From the NCBI RefSeq assembly GCF_014645795.1, contig NZ_BMMK01000041.1, positions 1 through 45,395 on the forward strand: a stretch of DNA of 45,395 nucleotides, written 5' to 3'. A program made the translations under genes and the position numbers. Positions 31,514-38,476 of the stretch are shown here, one piece after another (position 1 is the first letter of the stretch; each line of letters begins with the position of its first letter). The notes below the pieces were generated by a model. The model was not told where the DNA came from and did no database searches. It saw only the letters and a program-made list of their open reading frames with translations. The stretch comes from Longimycelium tulufanense (GTDB lineage: Bacteria > Actinomycetota > Actinomycetes > Mycobacteriales > Pseudonocardiaceae).

Positions 31514-31827
31514 CCCCACAATGGCTCACCGCGATCGCTGCGCTGCTGCCGGCCCTTTCCGGTGTGCTCGGCGGCCTGGTCGGGGCAGGGCGCGCCCTAC
31601 GCTCGGCCCGGCACGCAGCCAACCAGGAAGCACTCGAAGCCCTCACCGCCGGCTACCGCTCCCTGCTCGACGAGCGTGCCGCACTCACCCATGACCTCGT
31701 CGCCGAACTCGCCGCTGTGAAGGCCGAGCTAGCCGAAGTCCGTGCCGAGAACCAGCGACTGGTCGCCGAGGTAGCAGCGCTGCGGGCACGCCTCGATGAA
31801 CCTCGCAACGAAGGAGCACCACGATAA
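31510..31827 (+). CDS. membrane and coiled-coil protein of lysis cassette, CTG start
   Basis: The 105-aa protein has an N-terminal hydrophobic helix (WLTAIAALLPALSGVLGGLV) followed by a long coiled coil (LAELAEVRAEN-type heptads with Leu/Val/Ala, up to residue about 100). It may be a spanin-like or holin-accessory membrane protein. The only start that includes the membrane helix with a Shine-Dalgarno (GGAGGA, 31495-31500) is CTG 31510, which overlaps the previous stop as CTGA, mirroring the ATGA overlaps elsewhere. The next canonical codon, GTG 31564, falls at the end of the hydrophobic helix. Confidence 0.7.
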   Translation: MTPQWLTAIAALLPALSGVLGGLVGAGRALRSARHAANQEALEALTAGYRSLLDERAALTHDLVAELAAVKAELAEVRAENQRLVAEVAALRARLDEPRNEGAPR

Positions 31828-32759
31828 GCCTCGGCATCGACGTCTCCAGTCACCAAGGCCGGCCCGACTGGCCCGCCGTCCGTGCGGCCAGCATCGATTA
31901 CGCCTACATCAAGGCCACCGAGGGTGTCGGCTGGGTCTCCCCGACCCTGGACTCCCAGTACCACGGCGCCCGTGACGGCGGACTCGCTGCCGGCCTGTAT
32001 CACTTCGCCCGGCCTGATACCGGCAACCCGCCCACCGCAGAAGCCGACACGTTCGCCGACCAACTCTTGCGCCTCGGTGCGCACAGCCCCAGCTCCCTGC
32101 CGCCCTGCCTGGATATCGAAGTCACGGGCTCCGACCTACGGTCCTGGTGCGGGACGTTCGTCCGGCGCCTGCGCGACCGCCTCGGCACCCACGCCGTACT
32201 GGTGTACGCCTCCACCAACTTCATCCAGACCCACCTCGGCGAGGACTGGGCCAACACCCACGACGTTCTGTGGTGGGTGGCGCACTACGGACGGGCACCC
32301 GGCCAGCCTGGCCACCGGACACCCCGGGTGGTCATGCACCAGTACACGAGTTCCGGGCGAGTGCCCGGTATCAGCGGGGGCGTGGACATGAACCAGGCCC
32401 TGCGGCCACTGAACGAGATCGTTGGGAAGGAGCCCGATTTGAGTTGGGACGAAACCGCCCCCATCAAGGCGGCATACCCGGATTCTCACGACACGGAGAA
32501 CAGGGTCACCATGCGCGAGTTCCTGCAGTGGACCAACTGGGACACCGCTGGCCTCCAACCCTGGCGGCGTAACGTGGATACCCGCCTTCAGCGCATCGAG
32601 GACAAGCTCGGTGACCTGGTCGACCCCAAGGCCATCGCCGACGCGCTCCGCCCAGACGTGGCCGCCATCGTGCGGGAAGTGCTCGGCGAGGACAACGCCG
32701 ACCTCGCCGACCAGATCGTCACCGCCATCAGTAGCCGGCTCAGCAGCACCGCGAGCTGA
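31824..32759 (+). CDS. endolysin, glycoside hydrolase family 25, no canonical start
   Basis: The 311-aa protein begins with the GH25 muramidase signature LGIDVSSHQG, then YAYIKATEGVGW, AAGLYHFARPD, the acidic strand PCLDIEVTG, VYASTNF, WVAHYG and HQYTSSGRVPG-SGGVDMN. The catalytic D-x-E pair is in CLDIEV. Residues about 230-311 are helical with no clear wall-binding domain. It cleaves the glycan chain of peptidoglycan. The frame opens after a TGA at 31797-31799 and contains no ATG, GTG or TTG before the signature. An AAGGAG (31811-31816) sits 7 nt before ATA 31824, which overlaps the upstream TAA; a single G-to-A change from ATGAGC would explain it. Confidence 0.85.
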   Translation: MSLGIDVSSHQGRPDWPAVRAASIDYAYIKATEGVGWVSPTLDSQYHGARDGGLAAGLYHFARPDTGNPPTAEADTFADQLLRLGAHSPSSLPPCLDIEVTGSDLRSWCGTFVRRLRDRLGTHAVLVYASTNFIQTHLGEDWANTHDVLWWVAHYGRAPGQPGHRTPRVVMHQYTSSGRVPGISGGVDMNQALRPLNEIVGKEPDLSWDETAPIKAAYPDSHDTENRVTMREFLQWTNWDTAGLQPWRRNVDTRLQRIEDKLGDLVDPKAIADALRPDVAAIVREVLGEDNADLADQIVTAISSRLSSTAS

Positions 32760-32803
32760 GCAGCACTCGGCCGGCTACCTGAACAATCCTCCTGGAGCAA
32801 ACC

Positions 32804-33049
32804 CTGACGACCCTGCTCTTCTGGCGCGCCACCACCGAGCGCGCCCTCAAGACCACCGCCCAGACCCTTGTCGCCGTCCTCGGCGTCGACGGCATCGGAC
32901 TCCTCAACGCCCCCTGGGGCGCAGCCCTGTCCGCCGCCGGCATGGCGGCCCTTCTGTCGATTCTCAGCTCGGTTGCCTCGTCCGGCCAGGTCGGTGACCC
33001 CGGCAGCCCGAGCCTGGTCGAAACCGTCTCGGCATCGAGCCGCGACTGA
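32804..33049 (+). CDS. holin, CTG start
   Basis: The 81-aa product fits the r1t-like actinophage holin: LFWRATTERALKTTAQTLVA, then a first membrane helix ending in VLGVDGIG, LLNAPWGAALSAAGMAALLS as the second helix, and the typical end GSPSLVETV. It makes holes in the membrane for endolysin release. The frame is open only from 32783. No ATG, GTG or TTG lies before mid-protein (ATG 32941), so the conserved N-terminus must start at CTG 32804, 6 nt after GGAG (32794-32797). The terminator at 33139 ends the late transcript. Confidence 0.85.
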   Translation: MTTLLFWRATTERALKTTAQTLVAVLGVDGIGLLNAPWGAALSAAGMAALLSILSSVASSGQVGDPGSPSLVETVSASSRD

Positions 33050-33138
33050 TTCCACGGCACTCACTCATGGCGGACTTCGCCGACGAATCGGAGAGGTACA
33101 GCACCGAGCAGGTAACCGGCATACCTGGAAACGAAAAG

Positions 33139-33167
33139 GTGGGGGCGGGCACTGCGCCCACCCCCAC
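33139..33167. terminator. bidirectional terminator between lysis and cargo genes
   Basis: GTGGGGGCGGGC (33139-33150) pairs with GCCCACCCCCAC (33156-33167), one mismatch, loop ACTGC. It separates the plus-strand holin gene from the converging minus-strand genes and could stop transcription from both sides (A-rich CGAAAA on the left, CTTTCG to the right). Confidence 0.7.
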
Positions 33168-33187
33168 GGCTCTCACTTTCGGGGAAC

Positions 33188-33400
33188 TCAGGTCGTTGAC
33201 GCCCCGCGAATCGCCTTGACTCGCTTCCAGTTGAGTGCAACCGACACCACCAAGGCGAGCACGATCGACAGGGAAACCTCGACCGAGCCAAAGCCCAGGA
33301 CACCGCCGGCCAGGCCGACGATCAGAACAGCGGTCAACACCCAGACAACAAGAATACGAATCGCGAGGAGGACACCGGCACGCACGACATGCCCCCTCAC
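33188..33400 (-). CDS. small membrane protein in minus-strand cargo pair
   Basis: The 70-aa protein has two predicted membrane helices (VLLAIRILVVWVLTAVLIVG and VEVSLSIVLALVVSVAL) with a short Gly-rich loop and a basic C-terminus (NWKRVKAIRG). It lies 4 bp after the secreted protein gene in the same direction, so they form an operon opposite to all phage genes around them. That layout is typical of a moron (independently expressed lysogen gene). Function unknown; possibly superinfection exclusion or membrane protection of the lysogen. Confidence 0.6.
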   Translation of the reverse strand: MRGHVVRAGVLLAIRILVVWVLTAVLIVGLAGGVLGFGSVEVSLSIVLALVVSVALNWKRVKAIRGASTT

Positions 33401-33404
33401 CTCG

Positions 33405-34061
33405 TCACGTCACCGCGCTCCACTCGGCACGGCCGCTTCCGTAGATTACCATGTCCACCCTCGGGTAAAGGGAGGCGTAGCAGGCGATTTTCACGGCGCA
33501 CAGCTCGATGTGACCATGAATCGCCACGTCGGACCGCCAGCCCCCGGTACCACTGTCCCGCGGGGTGCCACCTGTGTAACCCCGCAGGTAGACGACCACG
33601 TCCGGGTCCTGGAGGTAGTGGTACTTCTGGTGGACGCTGGTAACACGTGAACCATCGACGCAGTAGTCCACCCGCGCCATGTAGATGTAGAGGGTGAAGC
33701 CGAGCGTGGAGGGCTTGCGGACGCCCTGGTGGGTGATCCAGCAGCCGCGCCCGTTGTGGTGCACGCCACTGGCCGACTCCAACGTGGTGGGCCCGGCCGC
33801 CTGGTCGTTGCCTCCGGCCGGAAGCGAGTACCCGAAGACCTCGGCCGGGGCGTCAGGATCGGGAACCATCGCGGCGATCTTGGGATATTTCAGGATGGTC
33901 TGCTTCTGCTCAGGGGTCAGTGTCCCCGTGTCGCGTAAGTGCTCCAAGGCAACTCTGACCTCATCGGGAAACTCGGCATCCTGACCAGTCGAAGCGTGGG
34001 CCGTCGGTGCAATCACAAGACTTACGACGACAGCAAGAATAAGCAAAACTGCTCTTCGCAC
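33405..34061 (-). CDS. secreted protein of minus-strand cargo pair
   Basis: From GTG 34061 (GGAAGG upstream) the 218-aa product starts with a clear Sec signal peptide: basic MRRA, a hydrophobic core (VLLILAVVVSLVIAP) and an AHA-S cleavage site near residue 24. The mature part begins acidic and helical (EVRVALEHLRDTGTLTPEQK) and continues as a beta-rich domain with four to five Cys (GCWITH, DYCVDG, LCAVKIACY) that may form disulfides. No family recognised. Exported by the lysogen or host, it may change the cell surface or act outside the cell. Base composition is lower in G+C than the flanking phage genes. Confidence 0.7.
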   Translation of the reverse strand: MRRAVLLILAVVVSLVIAPTAHASTGQDAEFPDEVRVALEHLRDTGTLTPEQKQTILKYPKIAAMVPDPDAPAEVFGYSLPAGGNDQAAGPTTLESASGVHHNGRGCWITHQGVRKPSTLGFTLYIYMARVDYCVDGSRVTSVHQKYHYLQDPDVVVYLRGYTGGTPRDSGTGGWRSDVAIHGHIELCAVKIACYASLYPRVDMVIYGSGRAEWSAVT

Positions 34062-34338
34062 GACACCCTTCCTTTATAGACCGTAGACACAGGAAGGGAA
34101 CACTTTTTCGGGCACATCGACTTCCTCCCCCTGTCTTCCCTCCCCAGCGTCACCTAACCGTAGGGCTGAGGCAAAGAGGAAGTGGTCCTTGTGGCGTTCA
34201 CTCGAAATAACCAATTCCTTCGGATGGTCGTACGATGTGGTTGCGCCGCGCCTCTCGCATCCGCACGGCTGCTCAACACGACGCCCAACGGGCGCGAAAC
34301 GTTACCCATTTCATCGGAACCACACCCACTTCCAGGGC

Positions 34339-34890
34339 ATGAGCACTGTGCCTGTTGCGGTCGGGCTGACTGGCTATGCGCGGTCCGGGAAGGACACGGT
34401 CGCCCGGGTCCTGGTTGAGGAGTTCGGCTACCAGCCCTTGGCGTTGGCGGATCCGGTGCGGGAGATGGCGCTGGCGCTGGACCCACTTATCGCCGGGAGT
34501 CCGTCCGCCCGGCTCGGTGAGGTCGTGGCTCAGCTCGGGTGGGACCGGGCGAAGGAGCGCTACCCGGAGGTGCGCCGGGTACTTCAGCGGCTGGGCACCG
34601 ACTGCGTGCGCGACCTGCTGGGCGAGCGGGTGTGGATCGCGCGGGCCGCGGCCCGGATGACCGTGCGGCCGAACGATCGTTGGGTAATCACGGATGTGCG
34701 CTTCCCGAACGAGGCTGAAGCCTTGTGTGATGTGGTCTGGCGGGTGGTACGTCCCGGGGTGGGTCCGGCGAACTCGCATCGCTCGGAGCAGGCTGTCGGT
34801 CTGGTGCCGCACGATGTCGTGATTCGCAACGACGGTGATGTGGAGCAGCTGCGCGCTCGGGTGCGGGTGGCGCTGGAGGAGTACCTGTGA
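34339..34890 (+). CDS. phage deoxynucleoside monophosphate kinase-like protein
   Basis: The 183-aa product contains the P-loop GYARSGKDT (residues about 10-18) and the same block order as the kinase at 2454: LALADPVREMALALDP, RRVLQRLGTDCVRDL, RWVITDVRFPNEAEAL, WRVVRPGVG. Phage dNMP kinases supply dNTP precursors for replication. ATG 34339 is used because homology begins there; the upstream in-frame codons have no support. It opens the replication block on the plus strand after the minus-strand cargo genes. Confidence 0.8.
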   Translation: MSTVPVAVGLTGYARSGKDTVARVLVEEFGYQPLALADPVREMALALDPLIAGSPSARLGEVVAQLGWDRAKERYPEVRRVLQRLGTDCVRDLLGERVWIARAAARMTVRPNDRWVITDVRFPNEAEALCDVVWRVVRPGVGPANSHRSEQAVGLVPHDVVIRNDGDVEQLRARVRVALEEYL

Positions 34891-34915
34891 TCGATGTTCG
34901 TAATGGGGGTGTGTG

Positions 34916-35077
34916 ATGCCGCAGCTTCGTACCTCACCGTGTGAGCACGACGTGGTCGTCCATGTGCTCACGCTGCCGGAAGGGTCGACGTTCTCGGTGC
35001 CGGAATGTCGAACCAAGGCGGGGGTCCCCCGCACCCATGTGGTGACGCGGGAGCGGTACCCGCTGGTACGACGGTAG
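34916..35077 (+). CDS. small hypothetical phage protein, 53 aa
   Basis: A short ATG frame with a purine-rich GGGGG upstream, 25 bp after the kinase gene. The product has a CEHD start segment, a hydrophobic strand (VVVHVLTLPEG) and a basic C-terminus (THVVTRERYPLVRR). No domain recognised. It could be a small DNA-binding or regulatory protein; support is only from placement and absence of any other gene. Confidence 0.4.
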   Translation: MPQLRTSPCEHDVVVHVLTLPEGSTFSVPECRTKAGVPRTHVVTRERYPLVRR

Positions 35078-35140
35078 GTCATGTACCCGTCAAGATCGGG
35101 GCCCGGGTCTCTGACGAACGTCAGGGTCCGGGCTTCCGTG

Positions 35141-35175
35141 TTGCAAGGTACATTACAAGTAGTTAGCTTAGGCGC
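35141..35175 (+). promoter_or_regulatory. leaderless promoter covered by an 18-bp operator dyad
   Basis: TTGCAA (35141-35146) and TAGCTT (35164-35169) are a -35/-10 pair with a 17-bp spacer. The expected start of transcription, 7 nt past the -10, is the A of ATG 35176, so the mRNA would be leaderless. The dyad TTGCAAGGTACATTACAA (35141-35158) covers the -35 and most of the spacer; a bound repressor would block the promoter. Confidence 0.6.
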
Positions 35176-35844
35176 ATGTCTGCCAGCCCGACCGCCACCG
35201 GGATCAGCGCTATCGCCTCCGCTGCCTGGGGAAAACTTCGCGACGCGCACCCGCGACTTCCACACGTGACCGCCACGCTGGGTCGAACACGCCGTTCCGG
35301 CCGGCGACACATCTGCCTCGCTCCTCAATGGACAGATAAGGAACAGGTTCTCCTCACCCTGGATCCTCGTATCGAAACGAGTCCTGAGCTTGCCCTCCAG
35401 TCCCTTCTCCACGCCGCGGCACACGCACTGGCAGATCGTGACGGTGTGCGTACCACCAACGCGACGGGCACCTACCACAGTGGCACGTTCAAGGAGTACG
35501 CCGAGAAAGTCGGCTTGGCTGTGCTGCCCTCCACTGTGGTGGACACGACATCGGGATATGCGCGCATGGGCCTGGGACGAGGTACCCGGAACAAGTTCCG
35601 CGCCGAGTTGCGGGCGCTCCAGAATCTGACACCGTCGCTGACGGAGCTGGCCACAGAGATTGACCAGAGCAAGGCCCGCGGCACGGTCCAGGTTGTGGCG
35701 GAATGCGGGTGTGGTCCCCAGTTCAACGTGCGGCTGTCGAAGGCGGCGGCCGAGCGTGGCTCGGTCCAGTGCTCGGTGTGTGGACAAGCGTACGCCCCCC
35801 GTACGCAGTCGCCTGGCCGGCGTGGCCGGCCGTGGCCGAACTAA
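35176..35844 (+). CDS. SprT-like protein with degenerate HAAAH motif
   Basis: The 222-aa product resembles actinobacterial/phage SprT-like zinc proteins: a segment LALQSLLHAAAHALADRDGV, then the TGTYHSGTFKEYAEKVGL block, a helix and a C-terminal zinc ribbon (ECGCG ... QCSVCGQAY). In the active family the first part reads H-E-x-x-H; here Glu is replaced by Ala (HAAAH), so peptidase activity should be lost while metal binding may remain. It starts at the leaderless ATG 35176. It may act as a DNA- or protein-binding scaffold in replication. Confidence 0.65.
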   Translation: MSASPTATGISAIASAAWGKLRDAHPRLPHVTATLGRTRRSGRRHICLAPQWTDKEQVLLTLDPRIETSPELALQSLLHAAAHALADRDGVRTTNATGTYHSGTFKEYAEKVGLAVLPSTVVDTTSGYARMGLGRGTRNKFRAELRALQNLTPSLTELATEIDQSKARGTVQVVAECGCGPQFNVRLSKAAAERGSVQCSVCGQAYAPRTQSPGRRGRPWPN

Positions 35845-35944
35845 CCTTCGGCCGAGACGTCCTTCTGCCGTTTCCCACTCTGCCGCCCCACCACACCCAT
35901 CTCCCCGTTGCCGCTCGATGCGAGCGTTCAACGGAGAGGATGGA

Positions 35945-36766
35945 ATGACCACGCCCAAGATCCGCACGGTGTCCCGTGGCGGGAGCCGCTTCTACATCCA
36001 TCCCACCTCGGCCGACCGGGTTCCCGGGGTGACCTCAATCATCGGGATGTTGCCCAAGCCGTTCCTGACGGCGTGGGCGGCCAAACTCACCGCCGAAACG
36101 GCTGTGGACCTGCTCGGCGAGGTGGTGGGGATCGCGCTGCGCGACAAGCAGGCCGCCGTCGACATGCTCAAGCGCGCCCCGCGCCGGTTTACCGAGGCCG
36201 CCGCGGATGTCGGCACCGAGGTGCACGAGCTGTGCGAGCATCTATCCCGAGGTGACCGGATCGGCCGGGTTCACCCGGACCTACGCCCCTATGTGGACGG
36301 CTACCAGGAATTCCTCGACGAGTTCCAGCCGGAGTTCCTGGAACTGGAAGCCACCCTCTGGTCGGACACCCACCGCTACGCCGGAAGCTGTGACTGGATC
36401 GCCAAGATCGGTGACGAGATCGTCATCGGCGACAACAAGACCACGCGCTCCGGTGTGCACGAGGAGGTGGCGCTCCAGCTCACTGCCTACGCCTTCGCGG
36501 ACTACTTCCTGCGCCCCGACGGCACCCAGGACCCCATCCCGAAGATCGAAGCCGGAGCCGTCGTGCATCTGCGGCCCGATGAGGACGACCCAAGCCGGCC
36601 ACGCTGGCAGCTCGTCCCCGTGCGCGTCGACGAGAGCGTGTTCGACGTCTTCCTGACACTGCGCCGCGTCTTCGAGTGGGACAAGGACATCAAGGCGACC
36701 GTGCTGGGAGAACCCGTGAACTCGGCCGCGCTCGCTCGGCTGCGACGCGGCCGCAAAATCACCTGA
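35945..36766 (+). CDS. Cas4/RecB-like PD-(D/E)XK exonuclease
   Basis: The 273-aa nuclease has the expected motifs: GTEVHELCEHL (RecB motif helix), a core with SCDWIAKIGDEIVIGDNKTT (D ... G-D-N-K, the PD-(D/E)xK equivalent) and QLTAYAFADYF (QxxxY). Phage proteins of this family act as 5'-3' exonucleases in recombination. The start ATG 35945 follows GAGAGGA. Four-Cys iron-sulfur ligands of cellular Cas4 are absent. It ends 23 bp before a terminator. A recombination partner (single-strand annealing protein) is not obvious nearby. Confidence 0.85.
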   Translation: MTTPKIRTVSRGGSRFYIHPTSADRVPGVTSIIGMLPKPFLTAWAAKLTAETAVDLLGEVVGIALRDKQAAVDMLKRAPRRFTEAAADVGTEVHELCEHLSRGDRIGRVHPDLRPYVDGYQEFLDEFQPEFLELEATLWSDTHRYAGSCDWIAKIGDEIVIGDNKTTRSGVHEEVALQLTAYAFADYFLRPDGTQDPIPKIEAGAVVHLRPDEDDPSRPRWQLVPVRVDESVFDVFLTLRRVFEWDKDIKATVLGEPVNSAALARLRRGRKIT

Positions 36767-36788
36767 AGACGTACCCTACTTCCCTGCG

Positions 36789-36825
36789 CCCTGCCGTCAG
36801 GCTTTCCTGATGGTGGGGTGCTTTT
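36789..36825 (+). terminator. rho-independent terminator after the exonuclease gene
   Basis: CCCTGCCGTCAGG (36789-36801) and CCTGATGGTGGGG (36806-36818) pair over 13 positions (three G-U wobbles) around a CTTT loop, followed by TGCTTTTC. It splits the replication region into two transcription units. Confidence 0.75.
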
Positions 36826-36929
36826 CGTATTTCTGGGCTCGATTTCTTCCCCACCCCGACGGGGATGCACCCACCTCCTGGTTGCGCGCGGACGACACGG
36901 TCCGTGCCTCCGAAAGAGGGGAGTTTTCC

Positions 36930-37598
36930 TTGTCCCTGCGGGACATCTTCGGTGATACCCAGCGGATGAAGCGACGGGACACTGTGGACGTCGTGGGACG
37001 CCTGCGGAGTGGCATGATGGTCAACCGGCGTCCGGTGGCGTTGGAGCAGTGGCGGTTCACTACTGGCGACCCCGATGTCGCGGGTCGGATCGCCGCTTTG
37101 TACGGCGGCCCGGTGGAGGAGTGGGACGCTACCGGCGAGGACGATCTCCAGGTCCTGACCCAGGCTGCCATCCTGCGTGTGGTGATCCCCAGCCCGAAGT
37201 GGGTGCGGGGTGAGATGAAGCTGTTCGGGCGGCGCGGTGTGCTGCGCGCCTGCGACGGCACCGCGCAGACCGACGGCAAGCCGTGCGCGTGTCCACAGCA
37301 GTTGGAGGAGCGCAAGGAGGCGGCTCGCGAGGGTACCGGCTGCGAGCCGGCCATCTCGATCGGGTTCCGGCTCGTGGACGCGCCGGAACTGGGCCTGTTT
37401 CGCTACCAGTCCGGGTCGTGGACCTTGCTGCGTGAGTTGCCGGACGTGATGGACGCGCTCGCCGAGATCGACGGGCCCGCGTGGGCCGAACTGGGGCTGG
37501 AGCGCATCGAGTGGACCCCGAAGGGCGGCACGCAGACCCGCTCGTTCGTCAAGACCAGCATCCGGGTGCTCGGCGCGGCCGAGGAGGTCGAGAACTGA
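36930..37598 (+). CDS. Gp3-like recombination directionality factor candidate
   Basis: From TTG 36930, 6 nt after GAGGGGAG (36916-36923), the product is 222 aa. It resembles proteins related to phiC31 Gp3: an N-terminal VVGRLRSG, RRPVALEQWRFTTGDPDVAG, then EEWDATGEDDLQVLT, a Cys-containing middle (RACDG, PCACP), EERKEAAREGTGCEP, and FRLVDAPELGLFRYQSGSW. In phiC31 this family turns a serine integrase from integration to excision. If so, a serine integrase should be encoded outside the window. It may also have other roles, as the family occurs in replication modules. Its stop overlaps the next ATG (TGATG). Confidence 0.6.
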   Translation: MSLRDIFGDTQRMKRRDTVDVVGRLRSGMMVNRRPVALEQWRFTTGDPDVAGRIAALYGGPVEEWDATGEDDLQVLTQAAILRVVIPSPKWVRGEMKLFGRRGVLRACDGTAQTDGKPCACPQQLEERKEAAREGTGCEPAISIGFRLVDAPELGLFRYQSGSWTLLRELPDVMDALAEIDGPAWAELGLERIEWTPKGGTQTRSFVKTSIRVLGAAEEVEN

Positions 37599-37858
37599 TG
37601 GAACTGATGACGCAGCCTCTGTCGTTGGTGGCCGAGCCACGGTACGTGTCGGCCACCGTCCACTCCGAGGGCTTGGCCTACGCGGTGGCGACCGTGTACG
37701 CGCCCACCGTGGCCGACAGCGTGATCGAGCTGGCCGTGCACGAATCCCACATGAGCGCCGAGGAGGCCGAGCGGCTGGCCGGCGTGCTGGCACTCGCCGC
37801 CCAGACGCTGCGTCGCCGCCAAGTCATGGCCACAGCCGTGGCGGAATTGGGACGGTGA
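37598..37858 (+). CDS. hypothetical phage protein, 86 aa
   Basis: The ATG at 37598 overlaps the preceding stop. The product has beta strands (PRYVSATVHSEGLAYAVATV) followed by an amphipathic helix pair (HMSAEEAERLAGVLALAAQT) and a basic stretch (LRRRQVMA). No domain recognised. It is coupled to the directionality-factor-like gene, suggesting a partner role. Confidence 0.5.
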   Translation: MELMTQPLSLVAEPRYVSATVHSEGLAYAVATVYAPTVADSVIELAVHESHMSAEEAERLAGVLALAAQTLRRRQVMATAVAELGR

Positions 37859-37860
37859 CG

Positions 37861-37904
37861 ATTTCCACAGCCTGTGGAGAAAAGGTGCACAGAACTGTGG
37901 ACAG
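37861..37904. promoter_or_regulatory. cluster of three DnaA-box-like 9-mers (origin candidate)
   Basis: ATTTCCACA (37861-37869, plus), TGTGGAGAA (37873-37881, minus: TTCTCCACA) and TGTGGACAG (37896-37904, minus: CTGTCCACA) differ by one or two bases from the actinobacterial DnaA box TTGTCCACA. They lie in a 234-bp gap immediately before the replication genes, with AT-rich patches downstream (CATATTTCA, AAAATTGT). This suggests a replication origin; it is unproven. Confidence 0.4.
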
Positions 37905-38092
37905 GTCAGCACTGGACGGACGGGGGCGCATATTTCAGCACAAACAGGCACCGTTCTGGACGTTCACTGGATTGTGAACACCGAGCCCAGGCCAACACGC
38001 GGAGGAAAGTGGTCGAAAATTGTCGGGGCCTTGCGGTTTGATAGACCACCGTCCCCGTCACCTGCCGGCAAGCGAGAGGAGTGAGCGCGCGG

Positions 38093-38476
38093 ATGCCGAA
38101 CCCGAACAAGGCCAAGGGGTCGCGGTGGGAGCGTGACCTCGTGCTCTACCTCCGCGAGCGGCTCGACTTGCCGGTGGTGCGGACGAGCAACGAACTGGGG
38201 GTGGGAGACCTGGGCAATCTGCCGCTGTTGGCCAACGAGGCGAAGAACGAGGCGGGAATGCGGGTGTGGGCCTACCTGGACCAGGCCGCTTCCCAGGCCG
38301 TGCGGGCCTGTGTCCCGTTCGCGGTGGTCTGGGTCAAGCGCCGCAACGCCTCGGCGGCGCGTGGTGCGGTGGCGATGCAGATTGACCAGTTCACCGAGCT
38401 GTATCGGGACTACGTCCTGCCGTCCCTGGCCTGTGATCGGTGCGCGATGGTGCGAGCGGAAGGGAGGAATGTGTGA
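38093..38476 (+). CDS. Holliday-junction resolvase-like nuclease
   Basis: The 127-aa product has the Hjc/VRR-like pattern seen in actinophage resolvases: KAKGSRWERDLVLYLRERL (conserved Glu in WERD), GVGDLGNLPLLANEAKNE (Asp ... E-x-K core of PD-(D/E)xK) and AYLDQAASQAVRA. It is proposed to cut branched DNA at the end of replication. Two starts compete: GTG 38081, directly after GAGAGGA, and ATG 38093 (spacing 11), which gives the usual N-terminus and is chosen. It overlaps the primase gene by GTGA. Confidence 0.75.
   Translation: MPNPNKAKGSRWERDLVLYLRERLDLPVVRTSNELGVGDLGNLPLLANEAKNEAGMRVWAYLDQAASQAVRACVPFAVVWVKRRNASAARGAVAMQIDQFTELYRDYVLPSLACDRCAMVRAEGRNV

Noticed and set aside
34273-35967. 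Minus-strand frame of 564 codons across the kinase and SprT-like genes
   Set aside because: It crosses several plus-strand genes with motifs and has no recognisable domain.
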